NCBI GenBank assembly: GCA_036508875.1
Contig: DATCGP010000009.1
Location: 1-52,094 of the forward strand
Length of the DNA: 52,094 nt
DNA from: PALSA-660 sp036508875
Lineage (GTDB): Bacteria > Actinomycetota > Coriobacteriia > Anaerosomatales > PALSA-660
Direction: 5' to 3'
Numbering within the stretch: the stretch's first letter is position 1; each line of letters opens with the position of its first letter. Below the pieces are notes generated by a model. That model searched no databases. It was not told where the DNA came from and worked only from the letters and a program-made list of their open reading frames with translations. The position numbers and the translations under genes were made by a program. This document shows, piece after piece, positions 15,619 through 24,255 of this stretch.

Positions 15619-17819
15619 CAGTGCTGCAGCCCCGGCGAAGGCATCATGCGGTCCGCCGAGAAGACGCCGTCCAGCGCGCGCACGCGCGTCAGCACCGCCC
15701 CAAGTTGCTCCATGTTGCCCAGCTCGAACAGGAAGCGCATCGTCGCGATGCCCTGCTTGTCGGTGGCGATGTTCGCGGACAGCACGTTCACGCCCGCCTC
15801 GGCGAGCGCGATCGTCACGTCGCGCAACAGGGCAGTGCGGTCGCGGGCCTCGATGTAGATCTCGACCTGGTACGTGGTCGCCGCGTCGGTGTCCCACTCC
15901 ACCTCGATGATGCGCTCGGGCGTGTTCAGGAGGTCCTTGGCGTTCGGGCAATCCTTGCGGTGCACCGACACGCCGCGGCCGCGGGTCACGAACCCGACGA
16001 GCGGATCGCCGGGGACCGGATTACAGCAATGAGCGAGCCGCACGAGCAGGTCGTCGATCCCCTTGACGCGCACGCCGGTGACCGACTTCCGGCGGCTGCT
16101 TCGCGGCGGCATCATCGGGGTCGAGACCGTGAACTCGGGCTTCTCCGGCTCAGCCGGCACACCCTCGCTGCCCGCCAGCAGCTTGATGAGCTTGCCGACC
16201 ACCATCTTCGCGGAGACCTTGCCCGCTCCGATGTGGGCCACCAGGTCGTCGGCCTCGGCGAAGTTCAGCTCCTTGGCGACGGCGTGCAGCGCCCTCGTGC
16301 CCGCGGAGGAGCCGATCGAAAGCCCCTGCTTGCGCAGTATCTTCTGCAGCTCGTCCTTGCCGGTCGCGAGATCGTCGGTACGGCTCGCCTTGCTGAAGAA
16401 CGCGCGGATCTTGCTGCGAGCGCTCGAGGTGCGGACGATGTTGAGCCAGTCCTTCGACGGGCCCGCCGATCCCTTGTTGGTCATGATCTCGACGCGGTCG
16501 CCCATCTGCAGCTCGTAGCCGAGCGGGACGATCGAGCCGTTGATCTTGGCGCCCACCGTGTGGTGGCCGATCTCGGTGTGGATCTGGTACGCGAAGTCGA
16601 TCGGAGTCGAGCCCTTGCGAAGGCTGACCACGTCACCCTTCGGCGTGAAGACGAAGACCTCGTCCTCGAACAGGTCGATCTTGAGCGCTTCCATGAACTC
16701 GCGGGGGTCCTTGAGCTCCGTCTGCCACTCGAGCATCTGCCGCAACCACGCCAGGCGCTCGTCGAAGCGCTCGTCGCTGCGCCCGCCCTCTTTGTAGCGC
16801 CAGTGCGCGGCGATGCCGTACTCGGCGGTGCGGTGCATCTCCTCGGTGCGGATCTGCAGCTCGAGCGGCCGGCCGGCCGGCCCGATGACGGTCGTGTGGA
16901 GCGACTGGTACATGTTGAACTTCGGCATCGCCACGTAGTCCTTGAAGCGCCCCGGGACCGGCTTCCACATCGAGTGGACGGTGCCGAGGGCCCCGTAGCA
17001 GTCCTTCACCGAGGCGACGATGATCCGCAGCGCGATCAGGTCGTAGATCTCGTTGAAGTCCTTATCTTTCTGGGACATCTTCTGGTAGATGCTGTAGAAG
17101 TGCTTTGGCCTACCGGAGATCTCGGCATGGATGCCGACCTCTCCGAGTTCGCGGGTCAGTTCGTCGATGACCTGCTTCAGGTACGCCTCGCGGGCCGCGC
17201 GGCTGTCGGACACGAGCCGCTGGATCTGCTGGTACTTCACCGGCTCCAGCACCTTCATGCACAGGTCCTCGAGCTCCCACTTCACCTGCGAGATGCCGAG
17301 CCTGTGCGCCAGCGGCGCGTAGATGTCCATCGTCTCGATCGCCTTGTCGCGCTGGCGTTCGGGCGACAGATACTCGATGGTGCGCATGTTGTGCAGACGG
17401 TCCGCGAGCTTGATCAGGATGACGCGGATGTCCTTCGCCATCGCGATGAGCATCTTGCGCAGGTTCTGGGACTGAGCCTCGTCGCGGGAGTCGAACTTGA
17501 TCTTGCCGAGCTTGGTGACGCCGTCCACCAAAGCCGCGACCTCTTCGCCGAACGCCGCCTTCACCTGCGGGACCGTGACCTTGCTGTCCTCGACGGTGTC
17601 GTGCAACAGCCCCGCGACGAGCGTCTCCATGTCCAGGTGCAGCTCGGCAAGGATCCCGCAGACCTCCACAGGATGCGTGATGAAAGGCTCCCCCGAATCG
17701 CGCATCTGGCCCTCGTGAGCCGCCGCGGCGAACTCGTAGGCGCGACGCAGCAGCGCGATGTCCGCCGATGGGTTGTAGGCGGAGACGCGCTTCTCGAGCT
17801 GCTCCATCGTGAGTGTCAC
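15618..17819 (-). CDS. relA: Bifunctional (p)ppGpp synthetase/hydrolase RelA/SpoT (Rel)
   Basis: 733 residues with the full Rel architecture. The hydrolase HD domain is N-terminal (AGLLHDTVEDSKVT with HDxxED; later KLADRLHNMRTIEYL). The synthetase domain has GRPKHFYSIYQKM and GRFKDYVAMPKFNMYQSLHTT; the RFKD residues are the RxKD motif typical of bifunctional enzymes, not the ExDD of monofunctional RelA. The TGS domain begins VFVFTPKGDVVSLRKG, a zinc-finger-like region contains LAHCCNPVPGD, and an ACT domain ends the protein. The GTG at 17819 has AAGGGAG upstream, better than the ATG at 17807. It mediates the stringent response. Confidence 0.96.
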   Translation of the reverse strand: MTLTMEQLEKRVSAYNPSADIALLRRAYEFAAAAHEGQMRDSGEPFITHPVEVCGILAELHLDMETLVAGLLHDTVEDSKVTVPQVKAAFGEEVAALVDGVTKLGKIKFDSRDEAQSQNLRKMLIAMAKDIRVILIKLADRLHNMRTIEYLSPERQRDKAIETMDIYAPLAHRLGISQVKWELEDLCMKVLEPVKYQQIQRLVSDSRAAREAYLKQVIDELTRELGEVGIHAEISGRPKHFYSIYQKMSQKDKDFNEIYDLIALRIIVASVKDCYGALGTVHSMWKPVPGRFKDYVAMPKFNMYQSLHTTVIGPAGRPLELQIRTEEMHRTAEYGIAAHWRYKEGGRSDERFDERLAWLRQMLEWQTELKDPREFMEALKIDLFEDEVFVFTPKGDVVSLRKGSTPIDFAYQIHTEIGHHTVGAKINGSIVPLGYELQMGDRVEIMTNKGSAGPSKDWLNIVRTSSARSKIRAFFSKASRTDDLATGKDELQKILRKQGLSIGSSAGTRALHAVAKELNFAEADDLVAHIGAGKVSAKMVVGKLIKLLAGSEGVPAEPEKPEFTVSTPMMPPRSSRRKSVTGVRVKGIDDLLVRLAHCCNPVPGDPLVGFVTRGRGVSVHRKDCPNAKDLLNTPERIIEVEWDTDAATTYQVEIYIEARDRTALLRDVTIALAEAGVNVLSANIATDKQGIATMRFLFELGNMEQLGAVLTRVRALDGVFSADRMMPSPGLQH

Positions 17820-17874
17820 GAACGCTCCCTTGCGCGTATCGGCATGCGCGCGCGTGCTCGGTGCTGGTGGGAGG

Positions 17875-17883
17875 ATTCTAGCA
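17875..17883 (-). promoter_or_regulatory. Extended -10 (TGCTAGAAT) for relA operon
   Basis: Minus-strand TGC-TAGAAT placed just after the recJ stop codon; predicted start near 17868 and a leader of about 50 nt. This is the best match to the extended -10 consensus in the window. Confidence 0.6.
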
Positions 17884-17890
17884 GCGGAAG

Positions 17891-20800
17891 CTATGCCGTC
17901 GGCAGTATCGGACGGTCGAACGCCGCCAGCAGCTCCGCAGGGCCCGCCGCGAGCACCCACGCGCGGAACTCGGCGAACTCCTCGGCCTCCTCCACGCCCT
18001 CCGAGAAGCGGACCGACGAGGCAAGGTCGACCTTCCCGTCGACGGGCAATAGCGATAGCCGCCGATAGGCGCCGGAGCCCTCCCCGGTCACGAGCCCCAC
18101 CTCACGGAACACGCCGAGGCCCGCCGAGGCGCCGCGGTCGGTCATCCGGGACTTCGGGCGCCGTTTCCTGACCTCCGCTGCCAGCTCCGCGTTCGTCACT
18201 TCGACCCAGCCGTCCGCGGCCGCGCCGCCGAGCGAACGAAGGACCGCATACAGGACCCTGAGGTCCTCGAGGTCCGGAGCCCCGGACTCCAAGACGAGCT
18301 CGTTGACGCGGCCGTCACGCTCTCCGAACAGCAGGTGCACCTGCGCCTCGGCGCCGTCCCGCCCCGCGCGCCCGCACATCTGGTTGAACTCAACGCGGTT
18401 GAACGGCAGGTGGTAGAGAGCCACGTGGCGCACGTCCGGGATGTCGACGCCCTCGCCGAACGCGCTCGTGGCGACGATCGCCGTGATGTCCCCCGCACGG
18501 AACGCCCGCTCCACGGCGTGGCGCGCGGCGCGCGAGAGCCCGCCGTTGTAGAACGCCACACGCCGCGCGAGGTGCGGGCTGGCGTCGCGCAGCCGCATAG
18601 CGAGGCGCACCGACTCCTCGCGGCTGTTCACGTATACGATGATCTTCTCTCCGCGTACCGCTAGGGCCGCCAGGTGCCCGGCCTTGTCACCCAGGCCCCT
18701 CCTGTCGGTGACGCGCAGGTTCGCCCGCCTGGTGTCGTCGAGGACAGTCGACTCGATGCCGAGCGTGGAGCGCAGCACGGCTGCCACATCGTCCCCGGCG
18801 GTCGCCGTCACCGCGCACACGACCGGCCGCCCGAGCGTGTCCAGCGCCTCGCCCAACCGCGAATACGCAGGTCTGTGCCCGGCTCGCGCGAGGCCGACGT
18901 GGTGCGCCTCATCCACGACCACGAAGCGGACTCGCCCGCACTCGGCGAAGCGGGCCGCGTGGCGCTCGAGGAACTCCGGTGTGGTCAGCAGCACGTCCAC
19001 AGCGCCTTCCGCCAGCGCGGCGAAGGTCTCGTCGCGCGCTCCGGGGGCCGTCTCGCCGGTGATGAGCCGCACCACCAGGCCGAGCGAAGCGAACGCGTCG
19101 GTGAGGTGGAACGCCTGGTCGGCGACGAGCGCGCGCAGGGGGTAGACGAACACGCTCGCCTCGCCTCGTGCCAGGGCGACCCGTGCGGCGTGCGCCTGGA
19201 AGATGAACGACTTGCCGCGGCCGGTCGCCATCACCGCGAGGCAGGAGCGGCCCGCCGCGAGGTGCGCGAGTGCCTCGACCTGCGCCGCGTGGGGCGTCCG
19301 CTCGCCGATGAGCGCATGCGTGATCTCCGCGTCGCGGGCCTGGGGGTCGAGCGAGGCCAACTTGGCGCGCCGGGCGGCGCGCGACTCGGCCTCGCGCTCG
19401 GCCTCCTCTTCGGAACCCGGCCGCGAGAACAGGACGTTGACGCCCTTGGAGCCTGCTTCCTCGCCTCCGGTGACCTCGGTCACGCTCACGTCCCACTCGG
19501 CGCCGGCGTCGATCGCTGGCGCGAGCACCGAGGCGAGCCGCCGGTTCAGGAAGCCGACCTGTTCGCCGGTGGGCGCGAAGACCGCGATCGCGTTGTGGTC
19601 GAACTCGTTGTCCGGCTGCCTGACCAAGCGTACCGGCGCGCCCGGCTGCAGCCGCGCGACCACCTCCTGCCGCCCCTCGAAGCTCACTCCCGCGAGCTTG
19701 GTGTGGAACGACTCGGCGTCCGCGATCCCCTCGTACTCCCCCCGCGCCAGTATCCGCGCGGCGTCGGCGAACAGTTCCTCCACCAGCTCTGCCGCGGGAG
19801 CGTCAGCGGGCGCCTCGTGCACGGAGATGCTGCGCACCATCAGCTGCACCCGTTCGCGGCCGCGCCATTCGTCGGTCTCGAGCGAGTACGCGAGGTCGAC
19901 CGCGGTCTCACGGGCCACGAGTGACTTCGGCTCGGGCGCGCGGAAGGCGATCGCGGGCACCGACGAGACGCCGTCGTAGGCCTCGAACTTCAGGTGCTCC
20001 GCGTTGCGGCCGACCAACGACCGCTGCGCCATGAACACCCCGCGCGTGCCCAACAGCGGCCGGGCGTTGTCCTGGCCGAACGGCTCCAGCGCGGAGAGCG
20101 CAGCCGCCAGCTGCCGCGTGGCGTCATGCAAGGGGATCTCCGCGTCCACCGCGACCCTGCTCCCGAACGCTTCCGGCGGAAGCGTGGCGAGCTGAGCCTG
20201 CAGTCGGCTCGCTAGCGCGACCAGCGAGGACTCTGGCAACGTGGCTCCCACCGCAGCGGCATGTCCGCCGAAGCGCGTCAGCATGTCCGAACATGTAGTT
20301 AGGGCGGAATGGAGGTCCACCTCACCCACGCTGCGCCCGCTCCCTCGCGCTTCGCCGTCCTCGATGGAGAAGATTAGTGCGGGCACGCCGTAGCGGCCCG
20401 CAACTCGGGACGCGACGATGCCTCGGACGCCTTCGTGCCATCCTTCGCCGGCCAGCACGAGCACCCGCGTGTCGGGCCGCCACGCCGCCTCGGCGGCGCG
20501 CAGCGCCTCCTCGGCGAGGTCCGCCTCCGCGGCCTGTCGAACAGTGTTGTATCCGTCCAGAGCTGCCGCAAGCTCGTCCGCACGCTTCGGATCGTCGGTG
20601 AGCAGCAGTTCCAGCGCTTCGGCGGGATCGGCTATCCGTCCGGCGGCGTTGAGACGTGGAGCGAGACCGAAGGCGATGCGGTCCGAAGACAGGGCGGCTG
20701 GGTCGACGCGCGCGACGGCACACAGCGCCGCGATCCCCAGCCGCGGCGCGCGGCACATCGCTGCCAGCCCGTGGGCGACCAGCGAGCGGTTCTCGTCCAG

Positions 20801-21520
20801 CAGCGGGACGATATCGGCCACGGTGCCCATCGCGGCGAGATCGGTCAGGTCGAGCCACACGTCCGGGAACCCCATGCGCGCGCCGACCGCCGCCACGAGC
20901 TTGAGCGCCACGCCGGCGCCCGCGAGCCCCGTGAACGGGTAGTCCCCGAGCTTCGGGTCGCACACCGGCACGTCGCCGGGCCGGTCCTCCCCCGGCTCGT
21001 GATGATCGGTGACCACGACGTCTGCGCCGCCTTCGCGCAGCATGGAGACCTCTCGGGCGCTCCCGATACCGCAGTCCACGGTGACGACGAGGCCCGGGCT
21101 CAGCCCGAGGACACGCTGGACGGCGGCCTCGGAGAGCCCGTAGCCCTCCTCGAAACGGTGCGGGACGATCGCCTGGACCGAGGCGCCCATCGCACGCAAG
21201 CCCCGGTATGCGACGGCGGCGGCGGTGAGGCCGTCCACGTCGAAGTCCCCGAAGACGACGATCGAGCGGCCGGCGCGGACCGCGTCCGCGACCGCGTCGG
21301 CGCAGTCGGGCATTCCGGGCAGCGTCTCCGGGTCGCGCCAGTCGCGCGCCAGGTCGGGCGCCAGGAAGCGACGGGCCTCATCAGCTGTGCATACGCCGCG
21401 TATGCACAGCACTCGTGCGACCACCGGCCCAAGGCCTGTGGCCGCTGCGAGAGACGCCGCCACCGCCTCATCGACAGAGGCGCACTTCCACGGCTTCGAT
21501 GAGGGGCGGGAGTCAGGCAC
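17891..21520 (-). CDS. recJ: RecJ exonuclease - HIRAN - RecQ-like helicase fusion
   Basis: 1209 residues, about twice a normal RecJ. Residues 1-570 are a complete RecJ core: DHH motifs GDFDVDG (91-97), VTVDCGIG (146-153), VTDHHEPG (170-177), DHHA1 with FGGHAAAVG (417-425), and an OB region. Residues about 608-700 match a HIRAN domain (FEGRQEVV, DNEFDHNAIAVF, QVGFLNRRLASVLAP). Residues about 730-1090 are a superfamily 2 helicase closest to RecQ: ATGRGKS (765-771), VVVDEAHH (868-874), TATA (905-908), QMCGRAGRDG (1047-1056). A winged-helix-like tail follows; no RQC zinc cysteines or HRDC are seen. RecJ degrades 5'-ended ssDNA, and RecQ unwinds for it in the RecF pathway. The GTG start lies 6 nt after the -10, so it is probably leaderless. 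Confidence 0.93.
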   Translation of the reverse strand: MPDSRPSSKPWKCASVDEAVAASLAAATGLGPVVARVLCIRGVCTADEARRFLAPDLARDWRDPETLPGMPDCADAVADAVRAGRSIVVFGDFDVDGLTAAAVAYRGLRAMGASVQAIVPHRFEEGYGLSEAAVQRVLGLSPGLVVTVDCGIGSAREVSMLREGGADVVVTDHHEPGEDRPGDVPVCDPKLGDYPFTGLAGAGVALKLVAAVGARMGFPDVWLDLTDLAAMGTVADIVPLLDENRSLVAHGLAAMCRAPRLGIAALCAVARVDPAALSSDRIAFGLAPRLNAAGRIADPAEALELLLTDDPKRADELAAALDGYNTVRQAAEADLAEEALRAAEAAWRPDTRVLVLAGEGWHEGVRGIVASRVAGRYGVPALIFSIEDGEARGSGRSVGEVDLHSALTTCSDMLTRFGGHAAAVGATLPESSLVALASRLQAQLATLPPEAFGSRVAVDAEIPLHDATRQLAAALSALEPFGQDNARPLLGTRGVFMAQRSLVGRNAEHLKFEAYDGVSSVPAIAFRAPEPKSLVARETAVDLAYSLETDEWRGRERVQLMVRSISVHEAPADAPAAELVEELFADAARILARGEYEGIADAESFHTKLAGVSFEGRQEVVARLQPGAPVRLVRQPDNEFDHNAIAVFAPTGEQVGFLNRRLASVLAPAIDAGAEWDVSVTEVTGGEEAGSKGVNVLFSRPGSEEEAEREAESRAARRAKLASLDPQARDAEITHALIGERTPHAAQVEALAHLAAGRSCLAVMATGRGKSFIFQAHAARVALARGEASVFVYPLRALVADQAFHLTDAFASLGLVVRLITGETAPGARDETFAALAEGAVDVLLTTPEFLERHAARFAECGRVRFVVVDEAHHVGLARAGHRPAYSRLGEALDTLGRPVVCAVTATAGDDVAAVLRSTLGIESTVLDDTRRANLRVTDRRGLGDKAGHLAALAVRGEKIIVYVNSREESVRLAMRLRDASPHLARRVAFYNGGLSRAARHAVERAFRAGDITAIVATSAFGEGVDIPDVRHVALYHLPFNRVEFNQMCGRAGRDGAEAQVHLLFGERDGRVNELVLESGAPDLEDLRVLYAVLRSLGGAAADGWVEVTNAELAAEVRKRRPKSRMTDRGASAGLGVFREVGLVTGEGSGAYRRLSLLPVDGKVDLASSVRFSEGVEEAEEFAEFRAWVLAAGPAELLAAFDRPILPTA
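21384..21410. repeat. Perfect 12-bp inverted repeat inside the recJ 5' coding region
   Basis: Arms 21384-21395 (GCTGTGCATACG) and 21399-21410 (its reverse complement) flank a 3-bp spacer. They fall at about codons 37-46 of the fusion gene, encoding LCIRGVCTA. It could be an mRNA hairpin about 110 nt into the leaderless message or a downstream DNA operator. Confidence 0.6.
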
Positions 21521-21526
21521 GGTCCG

Positions 21527-21535
21527 ATGCTAGCA
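21527..21535 (-). promoter_or_regulatory. Extended -10 (TGCTAGCAT) for recJ, leaderless geometry
   Basis: Minus-strand TGC-TAGCAT followed by six bases (CGGACC) and then the GTG start. The expected transcription start coincides with the start codon. No SD can exist on such an mRNA, which explains the absence of one. Confidence 0.6.
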
Positions 21536-21536
21536 G

Positions 21537-21571
21537 ACGGGCCCGACACGCTCTCAGCGTGTCGGGCCCGT
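21537..21571 (-). terminator. 16-bp perfect stem-loop after secF
   Basis: Arms 21537-21552 and 21556-21571 pair perfectly around a 3-nt loop. It lies downstream of secF and directly upstream of the recJ -10. There is no T-tract, so termination would be atypical; it also covers the recJ -35 position. Confidence 0.55.
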
Positions 21572-21588
21572 TCAGGAGGTGGTTCCAA

Positions 21589-21634
21589 CGCCGCTTCAGC
21601 GGCGCGCCTTTAGGCGCGTCCGCTGGAAGCGGCG
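21589..21634 (-). terminator. Long GC stem-loop abutting the secF stop codon
   Basis: An outer stem 21589-21602 pairs with 21620-21634 (one bulged base). An inner 6-bp stem CGCGCC-TTTA-GGCGCG follows. It begins at the base next to the secF stop codon and is the first of two tandem hairpins. It probably terminates transcription or protects the secDF mRNA 3' end. Confidence 0.55.
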
Positions 21635-22537
21635 CTACTTCGTCGCACCCGCATACTTCTTTGCGAGTGCCTTGAAGCGCGGCTCGCGCTCCTTCCACAT
21701 CGCGTACAGCGGAGAGGCGACGGCCACCGACGAGTAGGCGCCGGAGATGAGTCCGATCGTGAGCGCGAATGCGAAGTCCTTCAGGGTGTCCTGTCCGAAG
21801 ATCAGTAGGCAGACCACCGGGATGAGCGAGGACAGGCCGGTGTTGATCCAGCGCGCGAGCACCTGGTTCAGCGAGTCGTTGGCCATCGCCGTGAACGTCT
21901 TCTTGGTCAGGTTCGTCGTGTTCTCCCGGATGCGGTGGAAGACGACGATCGTGTCGTACAACGAGTAGCCCAGGATCGTCAGCAGCGCTGCGATCGTGTT
22001 CGGGGTCACCTCGCGTCCGAGGAGGGCGTACAGACCGAGAGTGATCAGCGCGTCATGGATGAGCGCGATGACGCCGGTGACCGCCATCTTGTACTCGAAC
22101 CGGATCGAGACGTACGCGAGGATGGCGATGAGCGACACCACGAGCGCGAGCATGGCCGCGTTCGTGATGTTGCTGCCCCACTCCGGCCCGATGGTGCTCA
22201 CCTGCGTGTCGGTCTCGGCGATGCCCAGAGCTGTGCCGACCTGTGTGGCCTGCGCGCCCGCGACCGATGCGCTGGGCTCGGTGGAACGGACGATGTACCC
22301 GGTGCTGATCGTCTGGACGGTCGCGTCGACGATGTTCGCCGTGGCGACCGCGTCGCGCACCTGCGGCAGCGTCACCGAACTCGCATTGGTGAACGTGATC
22401 TTCGTCCCGCCCTTGAACTCGTAGCCGAGCGTCAAACCCTTCGTGGCCAGCGAGACGATGGCGACCGTGAGCACGATCCCCGATGCGAGGAACAGCCACT
22501 TGCGGTTGCCCATGAAGTCGATGTAGGGCCTACGCAT
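21635..22537 (-). CDS. secF: Protein translocase subunit SecF
   Basis: 300 residues, six membrane helices of the SecF half of the SecDF proton-driven export motor. The N-terminal helix is WLFLASGIVLTVAIVSLA, a periplasmic P1 domain starts with GYEFKGGTKITF (family GxDFxGG region), and the conserved YDTIVVFHRIREN (helix 4/5) is intact. The ATG overlaps the end of secD by 8 nt. It works with SecD, YajC and SecYEG; yajC is upstream in the same cluster. Confidence 0.95.
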   Translation of the reverse strand: MRRPYIDFMGNRKWLFLASGIVLTVAIVSLATKGLTLGYEFKGGTKITFTNASSVTLPQVRDAVATANIVDATVQTISTGYIVRSTEPSASVAGAQATQVGTALGIAETDTQVSTIGPEWGSNITNAAMLALVVSLIAILAYVSIRFEYKMAVTGVIALIHDALITLGLYALLGREVTPNTIAALLTILGYSLYDTIVVFHRIRENTTNLTKKTFTAMANDSLNQVLARWINTGLSSLIPVVCLLIFGQDTLKDFAFALTIGLISGAYSSVAVASPLYAMWKEREPRFKALAKKYAGATK

Positions 22538-24146
22538 CTGCGCGACCCCCCTTCACGCCGAAGAGCGCGGGCACTTTGGCGACCACGCTCTCGGACAGCA
22601 GGATGACCATCGGCCGCGTGAAGAGCAGGGCGATGACCATGTCACAGACGATACCGATCATGAGCGTGAGCGCGAAGCCCTTGACGGTGCCGCTCGCGAA
22701 GAGGAACAGCGGGACCGCGCTCGCGAACGTGACAGCGTCAGCGTCGAGCGAGGTCAGGATGGCGTGCTTCGAGCCGGACTTCGCCGCAGTGCGTGGCGTG
22801 CGCCCCATGGCGGTCTCTTCCTTGTAGCGCTCGAAGATCAAGATCGAGGTGTCGGCCGCCAGGCCGATGGAGAGCACGATGCCCGCGATGCCCGGCAGCG
22901 ACAGGGCGTACTGGCCTGCGCGCGAGAGCACCGATAGCACGCCCATGTAGACGAGCGCGAAGGACCCGAGCGAGAACCATGCGAGAACACCGAACCCGCG
23001 GTAGTACACGGCAAGGTAGATGGCGACGATCAGGAGCCCGACGAGCGCCGCGAGGATGCCCTTCGTCAGCGCGTCCTGACCCAGCGTGGGTCCGACACTC
23101 TCAGTCTGCGACGGCTGCAGGGCGACCGGCAGGGCGCCGGACTTGAGGATGGCGGCGAGCTGCTTCGCCTCGTCCGCGGTGAAGTTGCCGCTGATCTCCG
23201 TGTTGCCGCTCGGGATCGCTTCCTGCACCGCAGGAGCGGACTTGACCACTCCGTCGAGCACGATCGCGATACGCGCGTGGGTCGGGGCCGCCTCAGCGGT
23301 GACCTGCGCCCACGTCGCCGTGCCCGACGCGTTGAAAGTCATGTTGACGACGTAGCCGGGCTGCAGCTTGTTGCTGCTGACACCCTGGTTCGCATCGGTG
23401 ATCACATCGCCCATCATGAACGGCGTGTACGTGCCCGGTGTCATCACGTAGCCGTCCTGGATCTGAGCCTGCGTGGTCGCGTCGAGGCTGGAGACCTTGA
23501 CGAACTCGAGCTGGCCGGTCGAACCAAGCGCCTTGAGGGCAGCCTGAGAGTCCCGGACACCCGGAAGCTGCACGAGGATCGCCTTGCTGTCGTTCTCGAG
23601 CTGGACCGTCGCCTCGGACACGCCGAGCCCGTTGACGCGGTTGTTCATGATCGTCAGCGCCCGCTGCATCGCGACCGCGTCGGCCGGCTTCACCGGAGTG
23701 AGGATCACGGACAAGCCGCCACGAAGGTCGAGGCTCTGCGTGATGCTCGAGCGCCCCTCCTCCAGAGTGAACTCCTGGGCGTGCACGGTGAAGGTCGTGC
23801 CGTACGAGACGAGCGCGTCGTGCACCGGTAGACCGCCGACCATCAGCGCCTCGGTGGTCGCGCCTGACGCGACGATGCGCCAGCTCTCGCCACCGTTGGT
23901 CGGCTGCGTCACACGCTCGAGCGTCGCAAGCGCCGTGCCCTCCTGAGAAGAGGCGGTGACATTCACCACGCCACCGGTCAGCACGATGTTGGCCGTCGGC
24001 TGCGTGAGAGTGAAGGTCTGCTTCGTGCCGGCCGACTTCCAAGACACGGTGTCCGCCTGTTTCAGCGGCAGCAGCGACCAGAGCGAGCCGACGATGAGGA
24101 CGATGAGGCCCCCGACTGCAAGCAGGTTGTTCCGCCTAGATTTCAT
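22530..24146 (-). CDS. secD: Protein translocase subunit SecD
   Basis: 538 residues: N-terminal helix LLAVGGLIVLIVGSLWSLLPL, a large external P1 domain with DLRGGLSVIL and the conserved VNGLGVSEATVQLEND-type strand, the P1 base QLPGVRDSQAALKALGSTGQLEF, then five C-terminal helices. The proton-relay region reads SIGLAADTSILIFERYKEE; many SecD proteins have DANVLIFERI, so AADTS is a small divergence. SecD pulls exported chains using the proton motive force. The gene is separated by 109 nt from the HD-domain gene and overlaps secF. Confidence 0.94.
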   Translation of the reverse strand: MKSRRNNLLAVGGLIVLIVGSLWSLLPLKQADTVSWKSAGTKQTFTLTQPTANIVLTGGVVNVTASSQEGTALATLERVTQPTNGGESWRIVASGATTEALMVGGLPVHDALVSYGTTFTVHAQEFTLEEGRSSITQSLDLRGGLSVILTPVKPADAVAMQRALTIMNNRVNGLGVSEATVQLENDSKAILVQLPGVRDSQAALKALGSTGQLEFVKVSSLDATTQAQIQDGYVMTPGTYTPFMMGDVITDANQGVSSNKLQPGYVVNMTFNASGTATWAQVTAEAAPTHARIAIVLDGVVKSAPAVQEAIPSGNTEISGNFTADEAKQLAAILKSGALPVALQPSQTESVGPTLGQDALTKGILAALVGLLIVAIYLAVYYRGFGVLAWFSLGSFALVYMGVLSVLSRAGQYALSLPGIAGIVLSIGLAADTSILIFERYKEETAMGRTPRTAAKSGSKHAILTSLDADAVTFASAVPLFLFASGTVKGFALTLMIGIVCDMVIALLFTRPMVILLSESVVAKVPALFGVKGGRADA

Positions 24147-24221
24147 CCCTTGCCTTCCGATCGCATTCCTTCACCCGCGCCCCGGACGCGCGCCGAAAGC
24201 CAGCTGCGGCGCAACGGAGAA

Positions 24222-24252
24222 ACTCTACACCATAGTTCGGAGCATCCGAACC
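24222..24252 (-). promoter_or_regulatory. Possible secDF promoter with -35-centred inverted repeat
   Basis: Minus-strand TAGAGT (24227-24222, preceded by TG) could be a -10. About 17 nt upstream the bases TTCGGA lie inside a perfect inverted repeat GTTCGGA-TGC-TCCGAAC (24236-24252), placed where an operator would block RNA polymerase. Neither has been tested. Confidence 0.35.
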
Positions 24253-24255
24253 GTT

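Noticed and set aside
15621..18068. Long plus-strand frame opposite relA
   Set aside because: Antisense to a fully recognisable Rel protein; low-complexity Arg/Leu/His/Asp composition without motifs.
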